Assembly: GCA_947499955.1 (NCBI GenBank)
Contig: CANMQI010000025.1
Location: 1-64,000, forward strand
Length of the DNA stretch: 64,000 nt
Reading direction: 5' to 3'
From: an uncultured Granulosicoccus sp.
Lineage (GTDB): Bacteria; Pseudomonadota; Gammaproteobacteria; Granulosicoccales; Granulosicoccaceae
Below, piece after piece: positions 23,395-31,758 of this stretch. Within the stretch, counting starts at the first letter, position 1. Each line of letters starts with the position of its first letter. The notes below the pieces were generated by a model. That model searched no databases. It was not told where the DNA came from and worked only from the letters and a program-made list of their open reading frames with translations. A program made the position numbers and the translations under genes.

Positions 23395-24894
23395 ATGAAA
23401 ACTGTTCATTTGCACAATCGTCGGAAGGAAGCTTCTGCTGGGCGCTCTTTCGCCAGATCGACAGTCTCCTATCCCCTGCAATGGCATGAAAACGGGCCTG
23501 AACCCGAGGCGTCCGCAATTGTCGAGACGACGCCCGAAAACGTGGAAAGTCTGGACATGCGTGCGCCTCGATACACCAGCTATCCCACGGCAGATCGCTT
23601 TGTGGAAGCGTTTGGCCCCGAGGATTACGCACGTAACCTTGCCGCGCGCGAATTGCAGCCAGCCGTTCCCTTGTCACTGTATGTCCATATTCCCTTCTGC
23701 GCAGCCCTGTGCTATTACTGCGCCTGCAACAAGACCATCACTCGCGATTACAGCAAGGCAAGGCGCTATATAGAGCATCTGGTCAAGGAATTGTCCATGG
23801 TGGACTCGAAGCTCAGTGGTGATCGACGTCTGTTACAGCTTCATTTTGGCGGCGGTACGCCCACGTATCTGAACAGTGAAGACCTGAGATCGCTGATGTC
23901 GGCCATTGGTGAACGATTCAGCTTCTCGGCTGCCGGCGAGTACTCCATGGAAGTCGATCCGAGGACCGTTGACGAAGAAAAATTGGACGTTCTCAGGGAA
24001 ACGGGTTTCAACCGCTTGAGTCTGGGGGTTCAGGATTTCGATCCCGATGTGCAGGCAGCCATCAACCGTGTACAACCGGCAAGCCTGGTGGAATCGGTTC
24101 TGGAAACTGGAAGGCGTCTGGGGTTCGAGTCCACCAACTTCGATCTGATCTATGGTCTGCCAAAACAGACACTGGCAGGTTTTGCCCGTACCGTGGAGGC
24201 CGTCATTGCGATGCGTCCCGATCGCATCGCTTTATACAACTACGCCCATCTGCCCAGTCGATTCAAGGCACAACGTCTGATCAGCATAGAGGACATGCCA
24301 TCGGCAGAGCTCAAGCAGGACATCTTTCGCATGGCGAACGATCATCTGGATGCGGCAGGCTATGAGTACATCGGCATGGACCATTTTGCCTTGCCCGATG
24401 ACAGTCTCGCCAATGCACATCGCACCGGGCGTCTGCATCGCAATTTCCAGGGCTACTCCACGCAGCCGGACTGTGATCTGGTGGCTATTGGTGCCAGCGC
24501 CATCAGTCGGATCGGCAGTTGCTACAGCCAGAACCTGAAAGGGGTCAACGAATACGGTGATCGTGTCTCGCAGGATATGCTACCGACCCAGCGAGGCGTG
24601 GAGCTGTCGCGCGATGATGTGCTGCGGCGTGCGGTCATCATGGCCATCATGTGTCAGGGGGAGATAGACAAGTCTTCATTCGAGATCGGCTATCTGATCG
24701 ATTTCGATCAGTACTTCGAAGAAGAGCTGCAGGCTTTGCAGCCTCTGGTCGAGCTGGGGTATGTGCAGCTGGAAGACAGACGAGTGCTGGTCACACCCAT
24801 CGGCCGGCGCAAGGCCTTGCGTATTATCGGCAGTCACTTCGATCGTTATCTGCAACAGCACCAATCAAGGTCACGTTTCTCGAAAGTCCTGTAG
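23395..24894 (+). CDS. hemN: Oxygen-independent coproporphyrinogen III oxidase (radical SAM)
   Basis: HemN decarboxylates coproporphyrinogen III to protoporphyrinogen IX anaerobically for heme synthesis. The radical-SAM cluster motif is HIPFCAALCYYCACNK (Cys-x3-Cys-x2-Cys). The family block PRYTSYPTADRF lies near residue 57, GGGTPTYL and EVDPRT follow, then NRLSLGVQDFDP and the HemN C-terminal domain. From ATG 23395 the protein is 499 residues with ~40 extra N-terminal residues compared with E. coli. The predicted Fnr-dependent start of transcription lies at this codon, and ATG 23557 with GGAAAG 7 nt upstream is a real alternative. Fnr control fits its role. Confidence 0.95.
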   Translation: MKTVHLHNRRKEASAGRSFARSTVSYPLQWHENGPEPEASAIVETTPENVESLDMRAPRYTSYPTADRFVEAFGPEDYARNLAARELQPAVPLSLYVHIPFCAALCYYCACNKTITRDYSKARRYIEHLVKELSMVDSKLSGDRRLLQLHFGGGTPTYLNSEDLRSLMSAIGERFSFSAAGEYSMEVDPRTVDEEKLDVLRETGFNRLSLGVQDFDPDVQAAINRVQPASLVESVLETGRRLGFESTNFDLIYGLPKQTLAGFARTVEAVIAMRPDRIALYNYAHLPSRFKAQRLISIEDMPSAELKQDIFRMANDHLDAAGYEYIGMDHFALPDDSLANAHRTGRLHRNFQGYSTQPDCDLVAIGASAISRIGSCYSQNLKGVNEYGDRVSQDMLPTQRGVELSRDDVLRRAVIMAIMCQGEIDKSSFEIGYLIDFDQYFEEELQALQPLVELGYVQLEDRRVLVTPIGRRKALRIIGSHFDRYLQQHQSRSRFSKVL

Positions 24895-24927
24895 CGCGGC
24901 TGCCGGACAGGCCCATAAGCGAGTGCA

Positions 24928-24987
24928 GAGCCGGAGACAAACGCTGCGTTCGAGTATCGACTCGCAGTGTCCGCCCCGGCTCCTTTT
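24928..24987 (+). terminator. Probable terminator after hemN
   Basis: GAGCCGG...ACGCTGCG (24928-24948) pairs imperfectly with CGCAGTGT...CCGGCTC (24963-24982), followed by CTTTT. It is a long interrupted stem with a U-run, 33 nt after the hemN stop and before the convergent GST gene. Confidence 0.6.
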
Positions 24988-25025
24988 CATGTCGGCCTGG
25001 AATACGGGCGTTGAACAGCCGGTAG

Positions 25026-25901
25026 TTACGCCTGTTTGACGATCTTGTCCTGCGTCATTGTGTCGAAGTCACTGGCGTCGTGACGCTCATGCAGCTGTGA
25101 TGCCGGGTCTCCCCAGGTACAGTTGACCATGCGGCCTCGCTTGACCGCTTCACGCTCGCCGATCTGCTCGGCCCAGCGGGTGACGTTCCTGTAGGAGGGA
25201 GCGTCGAGAAATTCTGCGGCTTCGTAGACGACGTCAAGCACCAATGCGCCATACCAGGGCCAGATGGCCATGTCCGCGATGCTGTATTCATCACCGGCCA
25301 TATAGGTGTTGTCTGCCAGGTGACGGTCGAGTACGTCCAGCTGGCGCTTGACTTCCATGGTGAACCTGTCGATGCAGTATTCGATCTTCACCGGGGCATA
25401 GGCGTAGAAATGTCCGAAGCCACCACCCAGATACGGAGCGCTGCCCATCAGCCAGAACAGCCAGTTCATGCATTCGGTTCTTGCCGACGGGTCCCTGGGT
25501 AGAAATTCGCCGAACCTTTCAGCCAGGTGGAGCAGAATCGAGCCTGATTCGAAGATCCGTGTCGGTGGGTTTGTGCTGTGATCCATCAGTGCCGGAATCT
25601 TCGAATTCGGGTTGACCTCGACAAAGCCACTGCCGAACTGATCACCATCGCCGATCTTGATCAGGTGTGCATCGTATTCAGCACCGTCGATACCTTTTGC
25701 CAGCAGCTCTTCGAGCATGATGGTGATCTTCACACCGTTGGGTGTTGCCAGAGAATAGAGCTGCAACGGATGCCGCCCGACCGGAAGGGCCTTGTCATGG
25801 GTGGGGCCGGCAATCGGGCGATTGATGCTGGCCCACTGACCGCCACTCTCGGCATCCCATTTCCAGACCTTGGGTGGGGTGTATTCAGGCAGTTCGCTCA
25901 T
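25026..25901 (-). CDS. yghU: Glutathione S-transferase family disulfide-bond oxidoreductase YghU
   Basis: The 291-residue protein parallels E. coli YghU nearly throughout: PPKVWKWD start, GPTHDKALPVGRHPLQLYSL, FGSGFVEVNPNSKIPAL, RIFESGSILLHLAERFG, YLGGGFGHFYAYAPVKIEY and the C-terminal QLHERHDASDFDT. The thioredoxin-like half (~45-130) has LATPNGVKITIMLEEL and the ESGS glutathione site; the all-helical half follows. YghU binds two glutathiones and reduces disulfides. ATG 25901 is used. It converges with hemN; the 221-bp gap to yegD holds their divergent promoters. Confidence 0.94.
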   Translation of the reverse strand: MSELPEYTPPKVWKWDAESGGQWASINRPIAGPTHDKALPVGRHPLQLYSLATPNGVKITIMLEELLAKGIDGAEYDAHLIKIGDGDQFGSGFVEVNPNSKIPALMDHSTNPPTRIFESGSILLHLAERFGEFLPRDPSARTECMNWLFWLMGSAPYLGGGFGHFYAYAPVKIEYCIDRFTMEVKRQLDVLDRHLADNTYMAGDEYSIADMAIWPWYGALVLDVVYEAAEFLDAPSYRNVTRWAEQIGEREAVKRGRMVNCTWGDPASQLHERHDASDFDTMTQDKIVKQA

Positions 25902-26122
25902 GGTTGTATCGGTTTATCCGTGTAGGGGTGGGTTGATTGTTGGGTTGTGGGGCAAGGGTTCAAGACATCTCCGACTTGAAATCGAGAAAAAAGTGCCCCG
26001 GCACCCCCTGACGGCCGACTCCGGACGGAACGGGTCGCTAAACCTGTTAGTTCTCTCCCCACGAGAATGCGCGTGGTTTACACTAGCGGGTTCCTCGTTA
26101 CGGGCACATTGAACCGAGTCTC

Positions 26123-27373
26123 ATGAATGCAGGCGGTATCGATTTCGGCACATCCAATTCCAGCGTCGGCTATATGAGCGATGGCGCCCCAACCTTGCTG
26201 GCATTCGGCGCGGATGGCTATTCCGTACCCAGCGCCATTTTCTATTCGTCCGAAACTCCGGATACCTATTTCGGCAAGCAGGCCGTCACCCAGTACACCG
26301 AAGAGGTGGAAGGTCGTCTGCTGCGTTCACTCAAATCCATCCTCGGCTCCTCGCTGATGGGTGAGAAGACGGCGATACGTAACCGTCGTGTTCCGTTCAG
26401 TGAAATCATTCAGGATTTCTTCGGTTTCCTCAGGAGCACGCTGGCAGAGCAGGGGCAGGGGGACCTGACCCAGGTTGTTCTGGGGCGTCCGGTGCATTTC
26501 GTCGATGATGACCCCGACATGGATCGCCTCGCTGAACAGCAGCTGCGTGACATCGCCCGGAATGCCGGATTCCAGCACGTCGAGTTTCAGTTCGAACCGG
26601 TGGCGGCAGCCTTGGCCTACGAGAGCGAACTGCAGGATGAACAGCTGGCGCTGGTGGTCGATATCGGTGGTGGTACAGCCGACTTCAGCATCATCAGACT
26701 GTCCCCGACTCGTCATCGTCAGACTGACCGGGCCTCGGATATCCTCTCCACAGTCGGCATTCACATTGGAGGTACTGACTTCGATCGCCTGCTGAGCCTG
26801 CAGGCGATGATGCCGTTGCTGGGCATGGGGTCGCTGGTCAAGGGCACTTCCCGAGCCCTGCCGCAATCCACCTATTTCGATCTGGCTACCTGGCACCGCA
26901 TCCCGCTGTTGTACAACATGGCCACTGCTCAGCGAATCCGGCAGATCCAGCTCGATGCCGCGCAGCCGGAACAGGTTCAGCTACTGCGTGAAGTGGTGGA
27001 GAACAGACGCGGCCATGCACTGGCCAGAGAAGTGGAGCAGGCCAAGATCAGCTTGTCCGAGGCACCATCCACGGCCTGTGGGCTCAGTGGACTGTCCAGC
27101 CAGCTGCAAACGGTGATCGACAGGCAGGGCTTCGAACATGCCATCGACCCGGTTGTACAACGCCTTCTGGCGTGTGTCAGCGGTGCTATGGTAGATGCCC
27201 AGCTGCAACCGTCTGCCATCACCAGAGTGTTCTACACGGGAGGCACGTCAGCGGTGCCAATGTTGCAACAGGAATTTCGCAAGCTGTTTGCCGAGGCTGA
27301 ACATGTACAGGGCGATGCCTTCGGCAGTGTGGGTCTGGGTCTGACCATTGATGCCGGAAGGCGATTCGCCTGA
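26123..27373 (+). CDS. yegD: YegD-type Hsp70-like ATPase
   Basis: A 416-residue actin/Hsp70-fold protein. Phosphate loops are GIDFGTSNSSVGY near the N-terminus and DIGGGTADFS near 185; the adenosine motif FYTGGTSAVPML lies near 375. FEPVAAALAYE is the Hsp70 connect-1 segment. The peptide-binding domain of DnaK is missing, as in YegD, so it is not a classic chaperone; substrates are unknown. ATG 26123 (MNAGGIDFGTSNS) starts just before the first loop. It converges on the Ldh2-type gene with 19 nt between stops. Confidence 0.92.
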   Translation: MNAGGIDFGTSNSSVGYMSDGAPTLLAFGADGYSVPSAIFYSSETPDTYFGKQAVTQYTEEVEGRLLRSLKSILGSSLMGEKTAIRNRRVPFSEIIQDFFGFLRSTLAEQGQGDLTQVVLGRPVHFVDDDPDMDRLAEQQLRDIARNAGFQHVEFQFEPVAAALAYESELQDEQLALVVDIGGGTADFSIIRLSPTRHRQTDRASDILSTVGIHIGGTDFDRLLSLQAMMPLLGMGSLVKGTSRALPQSTYFDLATWHRIPLLYNMATAQRIRQIQLDAAQPEQVQLLREVVENRRGHALAREVEQAKISLSEAPSTACGLSGLSSQLQTVIDRQGFEHAIDPVVQRLLACVSGAMVDAQLQPSAITRVFYTGGTSAVPMLQQEFRKLFAEAEHVQGDAFGSVGLGLTIDAGRRFA

Positions 27374-27392
27374 AGCCTGCCTTCGAGGAAGA

Positions 27393-28472
27393 TTACTGGC
27401 TGACGGGGCTCAGCAAGGCGGCCGTATCTGCAGCGCTCAGATCGAAGCGCGCGGCAATGTCCATGATCTGACGTACCGTCTCGTCATCAACCGGAATGCC
27501 ATGGTCGTTTCTCTGCTGCCGATTGCGGAGTTCGGTATCGCCGGGCAGCAGAACCGATTCGGTGCCGACTGCGGGCTGCTTTTCCTTGATGAAGTTGCAG
27601 AATTCCATGGTGCGCCTGGCCACCGCTTCTTCGCTGTCAAAGGCTGCCGGGTCGATGATGATGGAGAACATGTTGTTGATGACACCGTGCGGCAGGTGTT
27701 CCATGGTGGCAACCGTATCGGTGCTCGCCAGTGCGCCGGCCAGCAGCTCCACGAAAATGCCAAGCCCTGATCCCTTGTGTGCACCAAAGGCGGACAAGGC
27801 ACCGATGCGTTCCTTTGCCATCGGATCCGGATCCAGTGTCTCCAGCCCCTGCTCATCAACCAGGCAGCCGGGAGGCATCTTTTCGCCCTTGTTGCTGGCC
27901 ACGCGCACCTTGCCGAAGGCGACAGTACTCGTGGCGATGTCCAGTAATGGTGTGGCCTGGCCATCAACCGGCATGGCCATGCTGATGGGGTTGGTCGAGA
28001 AACCGCTTTCACGTGCACCGAAGGGGGCCACGATAGGAGCATGGCCGACGACATTGACCATGTGTATGGAGACATAGCCTCGAGCGGCACAGTATTCCGA
28101 GTAGGTGCCCACGCGTGAGACATGTCCGGAGTTGCGCAGCGCCAGAATGGCGACCTTGTGTTCAGGGACGCACTGCATGGCGTGATCCAGCGCAACCAGC
28201 GCCATACGATGGCCAAAGCCTCGTTGCGCATCCACCACACTGATGGCACCGATCGGGTCGTGCAGCAAAGGCTGCTGATTGGGCACCAGATTACCGTCGA
28301 GAATCTGCTCGCCATAGAGTGGCAACATGCCGATGCCGTGGGAGTCATGTCCGGTCAGGTTGGCGTCGACAAGGTGATCGGCAACAATGTCAGCCTCTTC
28401 CTCATTGCAGCCGAATCCCTTCAAGACGGCCATGGCGAAACTCTTGACGGATTGGCTGGAATAGTTCGACAT
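27393..28472 (-). CDS. Ldh2-family malate/lactate/ureidoglycolate-type dehydrogenase
   Basis: A 359-residue NAD(P)-dependent oxidoreductase of the family that includes ComC, YlbC/AllD and DpkA. The marks are DANLTGHDSHGIGMLP (catalytic His region), LRNSGHVSRVGTY, GFSTNPISMAMP, LLDIATSTVAFGKVR and GAHKGSGLGIFVELLAGAL. Substrates in the family are 2-hydroxyacids or cyclic imines (delta1-piperideine-2-carboxylate); which applies cannot be told. ATG 28472 is chosen; a TTG eight codons upstream is less likely. It is divergent from the DEAD-box helicase, with no functional link evident. Confidence 0.88.
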   Translation of the reverse strand: MSNYSSQSVKSFAMAVLKGFGCNEEEADIVADHLVDANLTGHDSHGIGMLPLYGEQILDGNLVPNQQPLLHDPIGAISVVDAQRGFGHRMALVALDHAMQCVPEHKVAILALRNSGHVSRVGTYSEYCAARGYVSIHMVNVVGHAPIVAPFGARESGFSTNPISMAMPVDGQATPLLDIATSTVAFGKVRVASNKGEKMPPGCLVDEQGLETLDPDPMAKERIGALSAFGAHKGSGLGIFVELLAGALASTDTVATMEHLPHGVINNMFSIIIDPAAFDSEEAVARRTMEFCNFIKEKQPAVGTESVLLPGDTELRNRQQRNDHGIPVDDETVRQIMDIAARFDLSAADTAALLSPVSQ

Positions 28473-28657
28473 GTGACTCAAGGAGGTCTCCTGCAAGGTG
28501 GTGGGTTGAAACGTGATCGTGTGATATTACCCGGAATGTCGGCAACGGTTACGTCTCTCTTGCCGTGACCACCGTTCAACATGTCCGATCGAGCCTGCGC
28601 TGTATTCGTTCGGAGTCACGGGGTACACTACCGGCCGGTATCGCCATTCTACGCTTC

Positions 28658-29914
28658 ATGTCATTCAACGCACCAGATCTTGTCCCTGAGCTGACAGCAC
28701 GTCTCGAAGAGCTTGGCATTGTCGAGCCCGCTCCCGTTCAGGAGGCATTGTTCGCACCCTTGAGCGAAGGGCGTGATGTTCTGGTTGCCGCCAGCACCGG
28801 TTCGGGCAAGACGCTGGGCTATCTGCTGCCGCTGCTCAACCGCCGCTTGCGCTCCAGCGCTCAGGATAGCCCCTGTACGCTGATCATCGTACCGACACGC
28901 GAACTGGTCACCCAGCTGTCGGCCGTGCTGGACGACTTCATGTCCTTGCTCCGACCGTGCAAGGTGGTCAGCATCAGCGGTGGCACCTCCATCAATACCC
29001 AGCTGATGTCACTACGCGGTGGTGCCGATATCCTGCTCGCCACGCCAGGTCGCCTGCTGGATGTCATCGGCCACAACGGGCTGAACGTCAACGATGTCGA
29101 GATACTGATCCTCGATGAAGCGGATCGACTGCTGGGCGAGGGTTTTCAGGATCAGCTGGATGAGCTGGTGGCGCTGTTCAAGCCCCGGCAACGGGTCATG
29201 GTCTCTGCAACCTATACACGCAAGGTACGCGCAAAGGCCGGCTGGCTATTGAAGAAACCGGTCATTCTCGATTTTGCAGAAGACGCACCGGCTATCCAGC
29301 ATCGCGCCATTCAGGTCGATGAGCAGCAACGCACCGATCTGCTCATCAGGCTTCTGTCCGATGGCCAATTGTCCACACCGTCCCTGATTTTTGCGGCCGA
29401 TCGCAAGGGGGCGGAGAAACTGTCTGGCAGATTGTCCAAAGCCTCGATCGACAGCGCCGTGCTGCATGGCAAGCTTTCCATGGCGCAGCGTGCATCGGTG
29501 TTGAGGCGTCTGCAGGATGGCAAGTTACAGACTCTGGTTGCCACTGACCTGGCTGCCCGCGGTATCGATGTACCCAGTCTGCCCCTGGTGATCAACTACG
29601 ATCTGCCTCGGTCGGTGGAGCTTTATACACATCGAATGGGAAGAACTGCACGCGCAGGCAAGACTGGCGAGGCCATCAGCCTGGTCGACATCAACGCCGA
29701 GGCGCATCTGGCCCTGATCGAGAAACGCCTGACGCTGAAGATCCCGCGTGAAAGAGTCGAGGGCTTCGAGCCCGCCAACATTCTGCGCCCGGCCGTTCAG
29801 CCTGTGGATGGCAACGGGGGCATCAAGGGGCATCGCATGAGCAAGAAAGACAAGCTGCGAGCGGCCGCCGCAAGATTGCAAGGCGATCCGGACCCGGACC
29901 CGTCCGGTAGCTGA
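28658..29914 (+). CDS. DEAD-box ATP-dependent RNA helicase
   Basis: The 418-residue SF2 helicase has all core motifs: Q-motif region (EPAPVQEALF), motif I ASTGSGKT, Ia PTRELV, Ib TPGRLLD, II LDEAD, III SAT, IV LIFAAD, V DLAARGID and VI HRMGRTARAG. The basic C-terminal tail (KGHRMSKKDKLRAAAARL) probably helps bind RNA. Motif order and size resemble the RhlE/SrmB group, used in ribosome assembly or cold adaptation; the exact subfamily is not resolved. ATG 28658 is preferred because the upstream 31 codons look non-coding. It is followed 96 nt later by the Gfo/Idh/MocA gene. Confidence 0.92.
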   Translation: MSFNAPDLVPELTARLEELGIVEPAPVQEALFAPLSEGRDVLVAASTGSGKTLGYLLPLLNRRLRSSAQDSPCTLIIVPTRELVTQLSAVLDDFMSLLRPCKVVSISGGTSINTQLMSLRGGADILLATPGRLLDVIGHNGLNVNDVEILILDEADRLLGEGFQDQLDELVALFKPRQRVMVSATYTRKVRAKAGWLLKKPVILDFAEDAPAIQHRAIQVDEQQRTDLLIRLLSDGQLSTPSLIFAADRKGAEKLSGRLSKASIDSAVLHGKLSMAQRASVLRRLQDGKLQTLVATDLAARGIDVPSLPLVINYDLPRSVELYTHRMGRTARAGKTGEAISLVDINAEAHLALIEKRLTLKIPRERVEGFEPANILRPAVQPVDGNGGIKGHRMSKKDKLRAAAARLQGDPDPDPSGS

Positions 29915-30010
29915 CAAGGCCGGGACGTGACTCTGTCGACCCCACATCCTTGTCCTGATTCATTCACCACGCACTTTTTTGTACCTGACAACACAGCCAC
30001 GGAGATCGTC

Positions 30011-30997
30011 ATGTTGAAGTTCGGAATCATGTCCACTGCCAAGATCGCCCGGGAGCACGTGGTGCCAGCCATCCAGCAGGCTGAAGGCGCCTGTCTCGAA
30101 GGCATCGCATCACGAAATGCCGGTCGCGCCCGCAAGATGGCCGAGCATTTCAATGCGCCTCAGTCCTTCGGTAGTTACGAGGAGATGCTGGCGTCTCCGG
30201 ATATCGATGCAGTCTACATTCCGTTGCCTACCTCTCAGCATGTCGAATGGGCTCACAAGGCCATCACGGCAGGCAAGCATGTCCTGGTTGAAAAACCACT
30301 GGCACTCAAGGCGTCCGAGATCAGCAAACTGATTCGGGCCAGAGACAAGGCAGGGGTGGTGGTGTCCGAAGCTTTCATGGTGACCTACCATCCACAATGG
30401 CTGAAGGTCAGAGAGCTGTTGAAGAAGGGCACCATCGGCACCCTGCGCCGCATCGAATCCTCTTTCACCTACTTCAATATGGATGCGGGCAATATGCGCA
30501 ATCAGGTCGAGCTGGGCGGCGGTGCCTTGCCGGATATCGGTGTCTATCCGACGGTCTGTGCACGCTTTGCCACCGGCATGGAACCGCAGTCGGTCAGCGC
30601 CAGCGTCGAGTTCGATCCGAACTTCAAGACCGATCGTTATGCCAGCGTACAGCTGGAATTCGAAGGTGTCGACATGAGCTTCTACATCAGCACGCAGATG
30701 GCCAATCGGCAGACCATGGTATTCCACGGCGACAAGGGCTTCATCGAGCTCAGTGCGCCGTTCAACTCCAATCTGTACGAAGGGGATGAAGTGCGCGTGC
30801 ATAACGCGAAGCACAACGACACGCGCACCTATCGATTTACCGGTCTGAATCAGTATCGGCTTGAAATCGAAGCATTCAGCCGGGCGGTGGCAGGCAGGAA
30901 GCAGCCGGTGTTCACGCTGGAAGAATCCGTACTCAATCAGAAAGTCATTGATGCGATATACAAGTCCGGCAAGAGCGGCAAGCGCGTCAAGGTCTGA
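30011..30997 (+). CDS. Gfo/Idh/MocA-family oxidoreductase
   Basis: A 328-residue NAD(P)-dependent dehydrogenase. The Rossmann half begins FGIMSTAKIAREHVVPAI and contains VYIPLPTSQHVEWAHKAI and the catalytic EKPLALKASEI; the C-terminal alpha/beta domain has GGGALPDIGVYPT. It resembles trans-dihydrodiol/D-xylose dehydrogenases, but the substrate is uncertain. ATG 30011 has GGAG 6 nt upstream. It forms a likely operon with the nitroreductase gene 16 nt downstream. Confidence 0.92.
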   Translation: MLKFGIMSTAKIAREHVVPAIQQAEGACLEGIASRNAGRARKMAEHFNAPQSFGSYEEMLASPDIDAVYIPLPTSQHVEWAHKAITAGKHVLVEKPLALKASEISKLIRARDKAGVVVSEAFMVTYHPQWLKVRELLKKGTIGTLRRIESSFTYFNMDAGNMRNQVELGGGALPDIGVYPTVCARFATGMEPQSVSASVEFDPNFKTDRYASVQLEFEGVDMSFYISTQMANRQTMVFHGDKGFIELSAPFNSNLYEGDEVRVHNAKHNDTRTYRFTGLNQYRLEIEAFSRAVAGRKQPVFTLEESVLNQKVIDAIYKSGKSGKRVKV

Positions 30998-31013
30998 ACC
31001 CGGGAGGAATGAA

Positions 31014-31733
31014 ATGACGCAGGAGGATCGTGAATCCATGCAAGCCGATCATGAAGTTGTCGACCGGATCATCCGGGCCCGCCATACACGCAAGGTGATG
31101 CTGGCGCCGGAACGTCTGGCGGAGCGATCAGTGGTCTGGAGCTCCGAGCACGAGCAGGCATTGCGCACCATGATCGAAGGTGCGGCCTGGGCGCCCTTTC
31201 ATCGCCGTGCACATGAAGAGACTCATCGTCAGGGAGAACTGGATTCCGTGGTTCCCTGGCGTTTTCATGTGCTCGACAAACAGGCATGCCTGGCCCTTTT
31301 GGACTATCTGCAGAAACAGGTGGAAATCGATGCCGATCCTCGCTGGGCGAGGGCCTGGCAGTCCAAGATCAAGAACATGCTGTCGGCCTGCGGTGCTCTG
31401 GTTCAGGCAACCTGGTTGCCCGATCCGGCTGAAGCTGGCGGGGAGCCGCAGTTGACGGATAACAACGTCGAACACATCGCTGCCACCGGTGCCGCCATTC
31501 AGAATCTGCTGCTGGCAGCCGAGGCTCGCAGCTGGCGCAGTTACTGGTCCAGTGGTGGCATCCTGCGAGATCCTCAGGTGTTCGAATACCTGGGTATCGG
31601 CCCGCGCGAATCACTGCTCGGCTCGTTGTTCCTGACGCCGGAAGAGGTCGATGGAGCTACCCTGATCCAGGGTGGCTTGAGAGATCAGCGAGGGGATGTG
31701 AGCAGCTGGTCCCGGTGGGTGCAGCTGCCCTGA
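31014..31733 (+). CDS. Nitroreductase-family protein
   Basis: The 239-residue product has the FMN-dependent nitroreductase outline. VVDRIIRARHTRKVM is the Arg-x-Ser/Thr-like flavin site near residue 20 (RHTR instead of the usual RRS), with EGAAWAPFHRRAHE around 60 and AATGAAIQNLLLAAEARSW around 165 followed by a glycine-rich turn WSSGG. Such enzymes reduce nitro, quinone or enone groups; the physiological substrate is not known. ATG 31014 has GGGAGGAAT directly upstream. Cotranscription with the oxidoreductase is likely from the 16-nt spacing. Confidence 0.82.
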   Translation: MTQEDRESMQADHEVVDRIIRARHTRKVMLAPERLAERSVVWSSEHEQALRTMIEGAAWAPFHRRAHEETHRQGELDSVVPWRFHVLDKQACLALLDYLQKQVEIDADPRWARAWQSKIKNMLSACGALVQATWLPDPAEAGGEPQLTDNNVEHIAATGAAIQNLLLAAEARSWRSYWSSGGILRDPQVFEYLGIGPRESLLGSLFLTPEEVDGATLIQGGLRDQRGDVSSWSRWVQLP

Positions 31734-31758
31734 GGCCTCTGGTGGGTCGATCAACGCA

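Noticed and set aside
25990..26008. Hairpin GTGCC-CC-GGCAC next to an A6 run upstream of yghU
   Set aside because: Looks like a minus-strand terminator but the loop is too short and no minus-strand gene ends there; probably chance.
30110..31039. 309-codon minus-strand frame opposite the Gfo/Idh/MocA gene
   Set aside because: Shadow of a well-supported oxidoreductase; no independent evidence.
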